Assembly: GCA_003165595.1 (NCBI GenBank)
Contig: PLWQ01000004.1
Location: forward strand, 1-64,000
Length of the DNA: 64,000 nucleotides
DNA from: Fibrobacterota bacterium
GTDB lineage: Bacteria; Fibrobacterota; Chitinivibrionia; Chitinivibrionales; FEN-1185
Direction of reading: 5' to 3'
How positions within the stretch are numbered: the first letter of the stretch is position 1; the number at the start of each line of letters is the position of its first letter. The position numbers were made by a program, and so were the translations under genes. Below, in pieces: positions 53,192 to 62,875 of this stretch. Under the pieces are notes generated by a model that was not told the DNA's origin, did no database searches, and worked only from the letters and a program-made list of their open reading frames with translations.

Positions 53192-54691
53192 TCACAGGTC
53201 GTACCCGCAGTACGAAAGGTTGAAGCTCTTGTTGCACAGCGGGAAATCGGAGATCTGCTGGTTTCGCAGGGCGAAGGCGAGGCCGTTCCAGTTGTGAAAC
53301 GACGGATCCACGATCTTGTACCGCGTCAGCCGGCCGTCGTCTCCGGTGACGGCGGCGTGAAAGACTTCGCCGCGCCATCCCTCCACCAGCGACACGGCAA
53401 GCGAGTTCGGGGCAAGCGGTCCGCACGCGGCGCGCGTGCCTCCTTCGGGCAGGCCGGCGCAGAGTTCCTTTACAAAGTCGAGCGAATGCATGGCCTCGCC
53501 GAAGCGCACAAAGGCGCGGGCAAAGACGTCTCCCTGCTCATGCGTAACCACGGGAATATGGGAGAAACGGTACATGCCGTGCGCAAAATCCTGGCGCACG
53601 TCGGCGATGATGCCGGAGGCGCGCGCCGCAAGCCCCACAACGCCGAGCGTACGGCAATCGGCCTCCGTGAGAATGCCGGTATTCTCGAAACGGGCGAGTA
53701 CCGACGATTTATTGAGAAGCAGGTCCATTGCGTTTGCGAAATCGGCCTTGACGGTTGAAACGGTTCGCGACAGATCGGCGAGCCGGCCACTATCGCAATC
53801 GAAGGCCGTGCCGCCTTCGCAGAGGATGCCCCTGCCGAACCTGCTGCCGCACAGGAGTGCCGTTGCGTTGAGCACGTCGCCCCTGATCCTGCCGCAGTAC
53901 GAGGCGGTGGGCAGGAAACCGACGTCGCCCGCGAGCGCGCCGATGTCGCCGATATGGTTGGCGCAGCGTTCGAGCTCGATGGCGAGGGCGCGCAGGGCGT
54001 GAGCGCGCGGAGGGCCTTCGCATGAAGCAAGCGACTCCATAACCTGGCAATAGGCGGTGGTGTGGGCCGCAGTGGTGTCGCCCGCAGCCGTCTCGATGAT
54101 TGCGCGAACAGCGTGCCGCGGCGCGCCCGCAACAAGCCGTTCGACGCCCCGGTGCTGGTAGCCGAGGGAAATTTCCAGATGGAAAACGTTTTCGCCGTGG
54201 CACTGGAACCGGAAATGGCCCGGCTCGATGACGCCGGCATGCACCGGCCCCACCGCCACCTCATGGACTTCTTCTCCGTCAACTGCAAAGAAGTCCGCGT
54301 CGCCGATGCGCCTGTCAAACAGATCGCGTCCGGACCCAAACGGGGCGCAAAAGCGCACCGGTTTGAACCACGGGTGGCCGGCGAACGAGATGCCATACTG
54401 TTCCGCGATTTCCCTTTCGAAAAGCTGCAGTTGCGGATACGACGATGCCAGCGAGGGCATTTCCGCACCGGCTTTGCACGAGAAGAGGGCGATGGTTCCG
54501 TCCCGGGAGTGGGCAATGGCGGCGATCAGCCGAACGCGGGATCCAGACGGGCATCCGAAGTATGCTGCCACCCGCGCGCGCGAGTCGAGCTCTTCCTGCA
54601 TCAGGGCGCAAAAGCTTCCCGTGTCGCACGCCGGGATATCTGCCAGCGGGACCGGAACGCAGTTGCGGATGTAAATGGGCCGGGCGCTCAC
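53192..54691 (-). CDS. Ehr complex: NuoC-fused large subunit lacking Ni-binding cysteines
   Basis: 499 residues: a NuoC-like N-terminus (1-130, with FEREIAEQYGISFAGHP), then the NuoD/HyfG-type large subunit (GVIEPGHFRFQCHGENVFHL, YQHRGVERL). In group 4 hydrogenases CGIC and DPCxxC hold Ni-Fe; here the first site is AAGDT (A203, T206) and the last is DPSFHN (S464, N467), so all four ligands are absent. Other framework residues, such as ERCANHIGDIG and the C-terminal SDFPLCNKSFNLSY, are kept. This identifies an energy-converting hydrogenase-related (Ehr) complex with another, unknown redox role. Confidence 0.88.
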   Translation of the reverse strand: MSARPIYIRNCVPVPLADIPACDTGSFCALMQEELDSRARVAAYFGCPSGSRVRLIAAIAHSRDGTIALFSCKAGAEMPSLASSYPQLQLFEREIAEQYGISFAGHPWFKPVRFCAPFGSGRDLFDRRIGDADFFAVDGEEVHEVAVGPVHAGVIEPGHFRFQCHGENVFHLEISLGYQHRGVERLVAGAPRHAVRAIIETAAGDTTAAHTTAYCQVMESLASCEGPPRAHALRALAIELERCANHIGDIGALAGDVGFLPTASYCGRIRGDVLNATALLCGSRFGRGILCEGGTAFDCDSGRLADLSRTVSTVKADFANAMDLLLNKSSVLARFENTGILTEADCRTLGVVGLAARASGIIADVRQDFAHGMYRFSHIPVVTHEQGDVFARAFVRFGEAMHSLDFVKELCAGLPEGGTRAACGPLAPNSLAVSLVEGWRGEVFHAAVTGDDGRLTRYKIVDPSFHNWNGLAFALRNQQISDFPLCNKSFNLSYCGYDL

Positions 54692-56205
54692 CGGAAAAGC
54701 CCTCCCGAAAGCGGGGGCAGAATTCTCGCGCCTTCCACAATGGACGAAGCATCACCGAGAAGCGCATAGAACCAGCGTGGCATGAACAGGCCGAATAAGA
54801 TGAGTGCTCCCACGCACACTGCGACAAGCGCGACGTCGGGAAGGGAGCGGCGGGGAGGCGGGACGTCGGGGCATTTCGTTCCCATGGAGACATCAATCGC
54901 ATGCCGGAGTGCGCTCACGAATACCACAATGGAGCCGAAGAAGAACACGGCAAGCGCGACGAACTTTCCCGCGTCCAGCGACGCCTTTACAAGCATGAAT
55001 TCGCTCATGAATACCGAAAACGGCGCGACGCCGATGAGCGCCAGTATGGAGACGAAAAACGCCGTGCCCCACAGGGAATTCGATGCGATGGCGCCGGTGA
55101 TTCGGGTCATGTCGTAGGTCTTGTACTGACGGCCAAGGCGGCCCGCGGAGAAGAAGGCGAGCGTCTTGGACATGGTGTGGTTGAATGTGTGGTACAGTGC
55201 AGCCAGCGTTCCCAGCCCGCCTATCCCGAGTCCCAGGGCGATGATGCCCATGTGCTCCACGCTGTGGTAGGCCAGCAACCGCTTGATGTTTTTTTGTGAA
55301 GGAATGAATATCGCGGCCACGATGATCGAGAGAAGCCCCAATAGCACGAGCATGGCATGAGCCCTGAGGCGCCAGCCCATTGCCGATTCGCACAGCGGCA
55401 GGTATCGCATGATGCAATACAGCGCGCAATTGAGCATAACGCCCGAAAACACGGCCGACACGGGCGTGGGCGCCTGGCTGTGGGCGTCGGGCAGCCACGA
55501 ATGCATGGGCGCAAGGCCGGCTTTTGTGCCGAATCCGACGAGCGCGAACACGAACGCTGCGCACATGATGCGTCCGTCAAGCAAGCCGGCCCTGTCGGCC
55601 AGGGAGGTCCACAGGAGCGACTCTCCGGGGGGAAATGAGGCTGCGCGGGCCGCAACCGACAACAGCAGTGTTCCCACAAATGCAAAGGCAATGCCCACCG
55701 AGCAGAGGAGCAGATACTTCCACATCGCCTCTATGGACGCGGGCCGTCCGTCCGAAAGGATGAGAAGGGCCGACACGAGGGTGGTGGCTTCGAGGCATAT
55801 CCAGAGAATGCCCATGTTATTCGAACACAGCACGGCAATCAGTATTGTAAAGAAGGAATTCCAGAGCAGCGTGTACCGCCGCGCCCGCCTCGGTCCAAAG
55901 GCGCCCCGGTCGATGTCATCCGAAAAGTAGCCGACCGAATACACGGCGGACATGAAGAACACGAGGGAAACCAGGCCGATATGGTACAGGGACAGCGAAT
56001 CGATAAACAGGTTGTTGGCGCATGCGAAAATACGGCTGGCGTGCCCTTTAAGGACAAAAACCGCTGCCACAACGGCGCATTCGAGCCCCGCGGCGGCCGC
56101 GCTGGCGCGGAGCGCAGCGCGGCTGGACAGCGGCAGGCAGCAGGCGGCAAGCCCGGCAAGTACCGGAGCGAACAGGGAAAAGATCAGGATTTCGCCGTGC
56201 ATCAT
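54688..56205 (-). CDS. Ehr complex: HyfF/NuoN-type proton-pumping subunit
   Basis: 505 residues from ATG 56205, which overlaps the TGA of the upstream gene by 4 nt. The antiporter-like family features are present: 13-14 transmembrane helices, the key Lys and Glu segments (LEATTLVSALLILSDGRPAS, GTKAGLAPMHSWLPDAHSQA, KRLLAYHSVEHMGIIALGLG). It moves ions across the inner membrane in step with the electron arm. It overlaps the large-subunit gene by 4 nt. Confidence 0.9.
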   Translation of the reverse strand: MMHGEILIFSLFAPVLAGLAACCLPLSSRAALRASAAAAGLECAVVAAVFVLKGHASRIFACANNLFIDSLSLYHIGLVSLVFFMSAVYSVGYFSDDIDRGAFGPRRARRYTLLWNSFFTILIAVLCSNNMGILWICLEATTLVSALLILSDGRPASIEAMWKYLLLCSVGIAFAFVGTLLLSVAARAASFPPGESLLWTSLADRAGLLDGRIMCAAFVFALVGFGTKAGLAPMHSWLPDAHSQAPTPVSAVFSGVMLNCALYCIMRYLPLCESAMGWRLRAHAMLVLLGLLSIIVAAIFIPSQKNIKRLLAYHSVEHMGIIALGLGIGGLGTLAALYHTFNHTMSKTLAFFSAGRLGRQYKTYDMTRITGAIASNSLWGTAFFVSILALIGVAPFSVFMSEFMLVKASLDAGKFVALAVFFFGSIVVFVSALRHAIDVSMGTKCPDVPPPRRSLPDVALVAVCVGALILFGLFMPRWFYALLGDASSIVEGARILPPLSGGLFR

Positions 56206-56846
56206 TCCTTGAGGACCTCGAGTTCTTCGGTATTGATTGATTCGAATTGCCTGTTGATATGGTAGATAACGATGCACATGATAAAGACGCCCACCAGGAG
56301 ATCGAGCAGTACGCCCATTTCAACAAGAACGGACTGCTGCGCAGACAGCGAGATTCCGAAAGTGTAAATTCCGTTTTCGAGCATGAGGTAGCCCACGATC
56401 TGCGAGACAGTCTCGGTGCGGGCGACAATGAGGAACAGCCCGACCGCGGCCAAGCACAGAGCAAGCGAGACAACCTGCGGGTTGGGAAAGAGCGGCGAGC
56501 GGGGAATCGCCGCGCCGATCCAGAACGCCAGCACGGAAATCGCTATGCCCGCGGCAATCGACGTTGTGTAGCCTACACGCGGCTTTTCTTCGCGGTACGC
56601 TTCCACGCCGCGAAGTGCCCGGTTCAGAAGCAGCGGTATGGCAACGCCCTTGAGCAGCATGCCGCCTGCGCCGATTATCACGGTGTGAAAGGAAAATCCT
56701 TCGGCCTGTGTGAAAAACGGAAGAAGTCCGAGCACCAAGCCCTCAAATGCGGCGATGCGGATAAGCGCGCGCAACCGGCTGGTACCGAGCAGGAAGAAAT
56801 TTGATACGACAAGGACAACGATGAGCATGCTCATTGGATTGTTCAA
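56202..56846 (-). CDS. Ehr complex: HyfE-like membrane subunit
   Basis: 214 residues with six transmembrane helices (SMLIVVLVVSNFFLLGTSRL, NPQVVSLALCLAAVGLFLIV). Its C-terminal half resembles NuoK. It ends with ESINTEELEVLKE and a 4-nt ATGA junction to the HyfF-like gene, and starts in a 4-nt overlap with the HyfC-like gene. A membrane-arm subunit, cytoplasm-facing loops carrying EEKPRVGYT. Confidence 0.85.
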   Translation of the reverse strand: MNNPMSMLIVVLVVSNFFLLGTSRLRALIRIAAFEGLVLGLLPFFTQAEGFSFHTVIIGAGGMLLKGVAIPLLLNRALRGVEAYREEKPRVGYTTSIAAGIAISVLAFWIGAAIPRSPLFPNPQVVSLALCLAAVGLFLIVARTETVSQIVGYLMLENGIYTFGISLSAQQSVLVEMGVLLDLLVGVFIMCIVIYHINRQFESINTEELEVLKE

Positions 56847-57772
56847 GGCAAGGCTCCCTGTTGAGCAAGCAGGGCAAGCAGTGCGAGCGCGGCCGCGCCC
56901 GCCAAAAGTTGCGGAACGCGAAGCAACCTCAGGCGCGCGGTGACCGATTCGATTGTTCCTATGACGATGCCGATCACAACCATTCCCGCGCTTGTGCAGA
57001 GTACATCAATCCAGACGGAAGCGGCATGAAGGGGCAGAAACGCGCGCACAGCAATGAGCCCGAACAGCCACAGCTTGAGCGATGCCCCATAGGTGATAAA
57101 GGCGAAATCCGGGCCGCCGTGGTCGAGCACCATCACCTCGTGAATCATGGTGAGCTCCAAATGGGTTGCCGGATCGTCAACAGGCAGTCTCGCGTTTTCG
57201 GCAAGCATGACTACCACGAGGGCAAAACCCGCCAGGAGCGCGGGAACCAGCGAGATCTGAGCGCCTTTCCCAATAGCGTCCTGGAAACAGAACGACTGCG
57301 CCGGCCCGGAAAGCGCAAGGAGGCATACGAGAAACACGGGCTCCACCAGCGCGGAGAAGAATACTTCGCGGCTCGCTCCCATTCCTTCGAACGGTGAACC
57401 CGTATCCAGCGCCGCGATCACGGTAAAAAACCTTACCACGGCCAGAAGATAGACAAAGAGCAAAATATCGCCGGAGAACGACAGCACGGCTCCCAGGGCG
57501 CCAAACGGCATCAGCAGGCAGCACGCAAGGAGGGCGCCGAGCGATACCACCGGCCCTGCCCGAAACACCCACGAGGTGGTGGTGCTGTACACCGCGCCCT
57601 TTCGCAGTAATTTGAGAATGTCGGAATATGCCTGAAGGAGCGGCGGTCCTTTGCGTCCCGCAAAGAACGCCTTTGTCTTTGCGATAATACCGGTGAGCAG
57701 CGGTGCACAGGCCAGCGCAAGAGTGGGGGAGAGCGCGGTTGAAAGGCTCAGCGTGGCCATACGAAATTCCAT
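56843..57772 (-). CDS. Ehr complex: HyfC/NuoH-like membrane anchor subunit
   Basis: 309 residues with eight transmembrane helices. The NuoH quinone- or ion-channel-side motifs are kept: AGRKGPPLLQAYSDILKLLR and ENARLPVDDPATHLELTMIH with the conserved Glu residues. This subunit joins the hydrophilic arm to the membrane arm. The start (ATG 57772, or ATG 57760 four codons on) lies within the 3' end of the HyfB-like gene. Confidence 0.9.
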   Translation of the reverse strand: MEFRMATLSLSTALSPTLALACAPLLTGIIAKTKAFFAGRKGPPLLQAYSDILKLLRKGAVYSTTTSWVFRAGPVVSLGALLACCLLMPFGALGAVLSFSGDILLFVYLLAVVRFFTVIAALDTGSPFEGMGASREVFFSALVEPVFLVCLLALSGPAQSFCFQDAIGKGAQISLVPALLAGFALVVVMLAENARLPVDDPATHLELTMIHEVMVLDHGGPDFAFITYGASLKLWLFGLIAVRAFLPLHAASVWIDVLCTSAGMVVIGIVIGTIESVTARLRLLRVPQLLAGAAALALLALLAQQGALP

Positions 57773-59751
57773 ACGAGAAGCGCAATGAGCGTCATTGCAA
57801 TGTACAGTACATAGGCTTGTGTCTTGCCGCCCTGGAGCCAGCGCAGCTTCGACAGCATGCCGCCGGCGAGCCGGAATACCGGGGTGTACACATTGTCAAG
57901 CAACAGGTCCGGCACATGCGAGCGAAACGACCATCCTTTGGGAAATGTTGATGCGGGCATGTGTTTTGTCTGCACAGGCCCCAGAACATGCCGGAAGAAC
58001 AATACGATAGGCTGTGCGAACGAAGAGGCCGTATACTGCATGCGCGGTCCGGGGACCGTGTAGCCGCAATCCCAGGTGGGCGAGGCGCCTACCGTTCGTT
58101 TGTGAAGCAACCCCTTCCGCAGAAGATATACTGCTCCCGTGCACGCCAGGAACAGAACGCAGCCGATTGCAATGCCTCTGAGGCTCGGCGCAAAGGTCGA
58201 AAGCTCCGACACAATGTCCGCTTTCGGCAGCGAGGTCAGGATGCACACAGGCTGCGCAAAAACAGGAACGAGCTTCCAGAACGCCAGGCCGATGATGCCG
58301 CAGAACGCTGCCAGCACAAAGAGCGGAATCACCATCCAGGGCCCGGCCTCGCCATGCGCCGCTGCGGCCGTTCTCGGTTCGCCCAGGAAGACCGTGCCGA
58401 ATGCCTTTGTAAAGCAGGCGACCGCGAGGCCGCCGATGAGGGCGAGGCTGGCAATGGAAAGCGCGCATATCGCGAATACGGGTCCGTTGTGCGCCCCAAT
58501 GCCTTTTATTGCCGCCGCGTACACGAGAAACTCGGATACGAATCCGTTGAGCGGCGGCAGCCCGCAGATTGCAACCGATCCCGCAAGAAATCCCGCCGCG
58601 GTGAGCGGCATCTTCCTGATGACGCCTCCCAGCGCGTCGATGTCGGCGGTGCCCGTGGCATGAATCACCGATCCCGCGCCGAGAAAGAGGAGCCCCTTGA
58701 AGAAGGCGTGATTGACAACGTGGAGCAATCCGCCGCAGAAACCCAGAAAAGCAAGCTGGGGAATCCCGTAGCTTACGCCCAGAACGCCCGCGCCCAGCCC
58801 GAGCGCGATGATGCCGACGTTTTCCACGCTGTGATAGGCAAGGAGGCGCTTGAGGTCGTGCTGGCCGAGGGCGAGAAGCACACCGAGAATTCCCGAGACG
58901 CTGCCGATTGCGATAAGGGAAAAACCCCACCAGGCCTGGACATGTCCCAGGAGTGTTATCGAGCGAAGGATGCCGTAGATCCCCATTTTAATCATGATCC
59001 CCGACATCAGAGCCGACACGTGGCTCGGCGCGGCGGGATGCGCTTTGGGCAGCCACACATGAAACGGAACGAATCCGGCCTTGGACCCGAACCCGGCGAG
59101 GCCAATGGCAAAGAGCAAGCCTCGGAGCGCCGGAGAAAAGGCGTGATGCGCAATGGACGCAAAATCGAGGGAGCCGACGCCGGCCCCCGCAACAAGAAAG
59201 AAGATGAGGAGGAATGCGGCGCCGATATGCGTGGCAATGAGATAAATCCACGCCGCTTCCCGCGAGCCTTCTTCTTCGTGGTTGTGGAGAACGCAGGCAA
59301 AGGACGACAGCGACATGATTTCCCATGCCACAAGAAAAAGAAGGCCGTTAGCCGCGACAACAACCAGCGCCATGCTCACGCCGAGCGTATTGTAGTAGAA
59401 CCAGGGAATGGCTGCATTCCGCTCTCGCGGCACGGGGCGGAGGTACTCCACGGCATACAATGCACCCAAACCGAACAGGACAAACAGAGGTATTAGGAAT
59501 AATGCCGACAGCGCATCCATCGACATGGACAATGAGCCCAGCGGCATTGACCACGGCGAATTCCACGTTTCGGGCGCGGGCAAAAACAGGGCTCGCACGG
59601 CGCAGTAAAGACCGGCCGCCGCACCGGTGATCGCTCCGCCAGCGCCAAGGGCGGTCTGGAGTCGCGGCCACGGCTTGAGCAAAATCGCCGCAAGCGACGC
59701 CGCAACCGGAACAAAGACCGCAACGGCGAAAATTGCTGCGGTCGTATCCAT
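57748..59751 (-). CDS. Ehr complex: HyfB/NuoL-type proton-pumping subunit
   Basis: 667 residues, 14-16 transmembrane helices, with antiporter signatures (WEIMSLSSFACVLHNHEEEG, GFGSKAGFVPFHVWLPKAHP, KRLLAYHSVENVGIIALGLG). It is the second antiporter-like subunit, longer than HyfF. Its ATG follows the stop of the HTH-EIIA gene directly (TAA-ATG), so it is co-transcribed and coupled. Confidence 0.92.
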   Translation of the reverse strand: MDTTAAIFAVAVFVPVAASLAAILLKPWPRLQTALGAGGAITGAAAGLYCAVRALFLPAPETWNSPWSMPLGSLSMSMDALSALFLIPLFVLFGLGALYAVEYLRPVPRERNAAIPWFYYNTLGVSMALVVVAANGLLFLVAWEIMSLSSFACVLHNHEEEGSREAAWIYLIATHIGAAFLLIFFLVAGAGVGSLDFASIAHHAFSPALRGLLFAIGLAGFGSKAGFVPFHVWLPKAHPAAPSHVSALMSGIMIKMGIYGILRSITLLGHVQAWWGFSLIAIGSVSGILGVLLALGQHDLKRLLAYHSVENVGIIALGLGAGVLGVSYGIPQLAFLGFCGGLLHVVNHAFFKGLLFLGAGSVIHATGTADIDALGGVIRKMPLTAAGFLAGSVAICGLPPLNGFVSEFLVYAAAIKGIGAHNGPVFAICALSIASLALIGGLAVACFTKAFGTVFLGEPRTAAAAHGEAGPWMVIPLFVLAAFCGIIGLAFWKLVPVFAQPVCILTSLPKADIVSELSTFAPSLRGIAIGCVLFLACTGAVYLLRKGLLHKRTVGASPTWDCGYTVPGPRMQYTASSFAQPIVLFFRHVLGPVQTKHMPASTFPKGWSFRSHVPDLLLDNVYTPVFRLAGGMLSKLRWLQGGKTQAYVLYIAMTLIALLVWNFVWPR

Positions 59752-60456
59752 TTAGAATGTCTTTCCGGCAAACGAACCCGGCGCATCGGTGACGGCATGC
59801 TCAGCGACGCGAAATGCGTTGAGAATTGTCTGCAAATTGTTTGAAGGAATGAGCGCGCCTCGCACTGCGTTGTTCTTTAGAGCAAACGAAAGCCGCGCCA
59901 GCAGGTGAAGATGGATGCGAGCGTTGGGGCTAATCATTGTAAAGACGGTGGAAACGGGGATCTTGTCTTTCGCGCCGAAATCGATCGGAGGTTCAAGGAA
60001 ACACAGCAGGATCAACGGCGCCACGATATCAAGAACAATAGGGTTTCGGACATGGGGAATTGCAACACCGCCGCCGATCGCGGTCGGCCCGAGTGATTCT
60101 CGCGCAAGGAGCGCCTGCAGAATGGCGTCGCGGCCCGCAACAGTGAGATCCGGTACGAGCCCGACCACTTCGCGCAGAACGTCGCGCTTGGTGCCCGAGC
60201 CCGGAATCGTGTGGACGCCGCCGCGTTCCAGCGCACCGGCGAGATCAGGCAGACCGGCCTGAGGCAGCCGGTCCCTGAACAGGTCCGGCGGAACGCCGAC
60301 AGAATTCGAGATTGCCCATTCCAGAATCTCGGCGCGGTTGAAGAAATATGATTTCTTGAGACGATAGAACGGAATGCCGTTCCGCTTGATGAGGCGGTAA
60401 ATCGTTTTTTCGGGAATGTTGAGAAGACCGGATGCGTCACGAACCGTCAGCTGCAT
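59752..60456 (-). CDS. HTH + PTS EIIA (PtsN-type) regulator heading the Ehr operon
   Basis: 234 residues from ATG 60456 (a GTG at 60495 would add 13). Residues 1-60 form an excisionase/MerR-like HTH (LTVRDASGLLNIPEKTIYRL, FYRLKKSYFFNRAEILEWAI). Residues 85-234 are a mannitol/fructose-type EIIA domain, with GGGVAIPHVRNP, whose His is the phosphorylation site. This is the layout of a regulator that senses the PTS phosphorylation state, as in PtsN-like proteins. It abuts the HyfB-like start with no gap, so carbon or nitrogen status may control the complex. Confidence 0.8.
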   Translation of the reverse strand: MQLTVRDASGLLNIPEKTIYRLIKRNGIPFYRLKKSYFFNRAEILEWAISNSVGVPPDLFRDRLPQAGLPDLAGALERGGVHTIPGSGTKRDVLREVVGLVPDLTVAGRDAILQALLARESLGPTAIGGGVAIPHVRNPIVLDIVAPLILLCFLEPPIDFGAKDKIPVSTVFTMISPNARIHLHLLARLSFALKNNAVRGALIPSNNLQTILNAFRVAEHAVTDAPGSFAGKTF

Positions 60457-60723
60457 TTCACAAAGAACGCTTTCATGTTTGGAAAAAAAGAGCACTAATA
60501 TAATTCATGTGAGTGAGGGCTTCAATGTTGTGAGGGCAAATGCGGGGATACAGGAATCACGTTGGGGGGCGTTAAGTACAGAAGCATAATGCGGATGCGG
60601 GTTTTCCCGTAGAAAACACTTTCTTGTCAAGCTGGTTGCAGTGTGGGTGATGGAGTGCTATATTGAAGGGTGAAAGACCGGTCGGTTCGATCTGCAGAAA
60701 TTCATTCGTTTGGCGGAGGGTTT

Positions 60724-61728
60724 ATGAAATCTGTCAATCGTCCCGCCCCGATGGCTGCAATGGTGCTGTTTCTTGCGGTTTGGGCCTGGCCGTACCCCGA
60801 TCTTCCGTTCTGCCAGGCGCAATATCTCGGCGGCAACCAGTTTGGCGGTGCATTAATAACCTCCACCTATCGTGCCGTTGAGGTCGTGGCCACTTTGCGG
60901 GTGGATTCGCTGTGGAACACGTACGATTTTATGACGGGACACCGCTACTTCCAGAAGCTCAAGGTTCTTTCTGTGGCAAAAGTGGATACTTCCATTTTTA
61001 CGAACGATGGTGCAGGATGGACAAACGCAACCGCTTCGCAGTTTTCCTACGACACGTCGCTTTTCAAGAGGACATTTGTGGACTCAACCTCGGGCCAGTG
61101 GCCGGGAGTGGCGCAGGGCGATACGCTGAGAGACGCTTTTGTCCTCCAGGAAAATTATCCTGACAACAACCGGTGCTTCTGGAGCATCGTTGCGGGCACC
61201 TGCGCATTCTTCCAACAGGCTGCCCCGCCGATTTCCATACAAGACGCGCTTGCGATATTCAACGACTACCTTGACAAGAACAACCTGTACCGAGGCTACA
61301 GGCCGCCTGCGGGCCCGCTGAAGCTGGGGCCGTTGTTCCTGTTCGGCCCCGGAGACTGCGGCTGGTCGCTTCGGGCCTATAGCGACGCCAATGCATGGTT
61401 CATAGAACATTCTGTGGGTGACGCGGATTGCCCGGCAGGGTGCACCGCAAGCACAACCACGCTTTACAAAGTAGCAAACAGTAATGATGTTTTCGTCGTC
61501 GACTCAAAATGCGGTCCGTTCGGGTGTGCAGCGGGTGTTGTGAACCGGAAGCCGGCGGCCAGGAGGCCTGTCCTGAATACCGCCGGATCCGCCGGAACGG
61601 ATGCTTACGATCTTCGCGGCAGGCGAATCGCGGTACCCGCGGCATCGGTGAACAACGGAACTCCTGCGGGCGTGTATTTCGTCGGGAAGCCCGGATCCGG
61701 GCTGGTAAGGAGACTCGTTGCTTTTTGA
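60724..61728 (+). CDS. Exported protein with C-terminal sorting-type domain
   Basis: 334 residues from ATG 60724, with GGAGG upstream. A signal peptide (MAAMVLFLAVWAWPYPDLPF) is followed by a beta-rich part with aromatic-rich text and cysteine pairs (CFWSIVAGTCAFF, CPAGCTAS, CGPFGCAAG). The end (AYDLRGRRIAVPAASVNNGT, PAGVYFVGKPGSGLVRRLVA) is the same sorting-type domain seen in the GH2-like and GH9 proteins. Function unknown; it is likely to be secreted or surface-attached. Confidence 0.7.
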   Translation: MKSVNRPAPMAAMVLFLAVWAWPYPDLPFCQAQYLGGNQFGGALITSTYRAVEVVATLRVDSLWNTYDFMTGHRYFQKLKVLSVAKVDTSIFTNDGAGWTNATASQFSYDTSLFKRTFVDSTSGQWPGVAQGDTLRDAFVLQENYPDNNRCFWSIVAGTCAFFQQAAPPISIQDALAIFNDYLDKNNLYRGYRPPAGPLKLGPLFLFGPGDCGWSLRAYSDANAWFIEHSVGDADCPAGCTASTTTLYKVANSNDVFVVDSKCGPFGCAAGVVNRKPAARRPVLNTAGSAGTDAYDLRGRRIAVPAASVNNGTPAGVYFVGKPGSGLVRRLVAF

Positions 61729-61756
61729 CGATTGGCCGCGGCAACGGCTACAGCGG

Positions 61757-62683
61757 TTAGCCTGGGAATGGGCTATTCTTCCCGGCAAACTTTTTCGCAA
61801 TCTCCCCTCCGTATAGCATGATCCCCAGGCTTGCCAGAATCAACGGAAATCCCATCCACAACAGGGGTGTGGCCTTTTCCTTTGCAAACAGCAGCCCGAG
61901 CAGCACGGCAATGAGCGGGTTGATAATGGCGTAGCTTACCACCCTGATTGACGGTTCGTGCTTGATAAGGTACGAATAGCAGAAGAATGCCGCGCCGCCA
62001 GGCACCGTGAGATAGGCGCAGCCGATCCACGACCTGGCGCTAACCGCGGGCAGAATCGCGAGAATGGGATGATACAGGAACCCCGACAGTATCAGCGCGA
62101 TCGATCCAGCGAACGTCATCTGGAGACCGCTGTTCACGAGCGTGTTTGCATGCACCTTCATTTTGTGGCCGAGGCTGGTTGCAAGCGACCAGCAGAACAG
62201 CCCTGCGATCACAACGCCGATGCCGGGGGTAAGCGATGATGCGATATTGTTCCCGTTGTAGAGGATGAGCCCCACGCCGAGCATGCCGCACAGCATACCG
62301 ACGAGCCTGAATGCGGCTAGTTTCTCCCGGAAAATCACCCGGTTGAACAGTGCAACGCAGAACGGCGTGGCGGCAATGGTGAGAGCGGCAAGATAGCTGT
62401 CGACGCTTTGTTCGGCAACGGATACCAGCCCGTTGCCGAGCAGCAGCAGAAAAACGCCGAGGAACAAAGCCGAAAGCAGTTCTGCGAACGAGGGAAATGT
62501 CCGCAACCTGCCGGTTGCAAGCGAGAGCGCCAAAAACGCTATCCCGCCGAGCAGGAACCGGAACCCCACAAGACAAAACGGCGGCAGGGTCTCAACGCCC
62601 ATCCTTATGAACAGGTACGTGGAGCCCCAGACGATGTAGATTGCGAGATAGGAAAGGACAATTTTGAAGGATGGTCTTTTCAC
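61757..62683 (-). CDS. EamA-family (DMT) transporter
   Basis: 308 residues from GTG 62683, with AAGGAA upstream; a longer frame to 62779 lacks a signal of its own. Ten transmembrane helices come in two EamA repeats (YIVWGSTYLFIRMGVETLPP and VIAGLFCWSLATSLGHKMKV-type halves). DMT transporters export amino acids or other metabolites or act as sugar-nucleotide carriers; the substrate here is unknown. It converges on the exported-protein gene. Confidence 0.88.
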   Translation of the reverse strand: MKRPSFKIVLSYLAIYIVWGSTYLFIRMGVETLPPFCLVGFRFLLGGIAFLALSLATGRLRTFPSFAELLSALFLGVFLLLLGNGLVSVAEQSVDSYLAALTIAATPFCVALFNRVIFREKLAAFRLVGMLCGMLGVGLILYNGNNIASSLTPGIGVVIAGLFCWSLATSLGHKMKVHANTLVNSGLQMTFAGSIALILSGFLYHPILAILPAVSARSWIGCAYLTVPGGAAFFCYSYLIKHEPSIRVVSYAIINPLIAVLLGLLFAKEKATPLLWMGFPLILASLGIMLYGGEIAKKFAGKNSPFPG

Positions 62684-62875
62684 CTGTGTTCCTTGAAAAC
62701 CATTTAAGGGAACCTCTAAGGATTGCCTTGATGTCATTGCGAGGAACGTAGCGACGCGGCACCACGACTTCGACAGCATACAACTGGTCTGCTAAAATAC
62801 TTGAGGAAGAGAGAAAAATGAAGTGAGGCGCGGATGACGGTTGCCACACGGTGCCTGGCGCGGGCTTGGCGGCGG

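Noticed and set aside
57961-59496. 511-codon plus-strand frame opposite the HyfB-like gene
   Set aside because: It is very Arg/Glu/Lys-rich without domain features; it is the antisense of a transmembrane protein.
53192-59751. Naming the operon a [NiFe] hydrogenase (Hyf)
   Set aside because: All four Ni-binding cysteines of the large subunit are missing, so hydrogenase activity is not supported.
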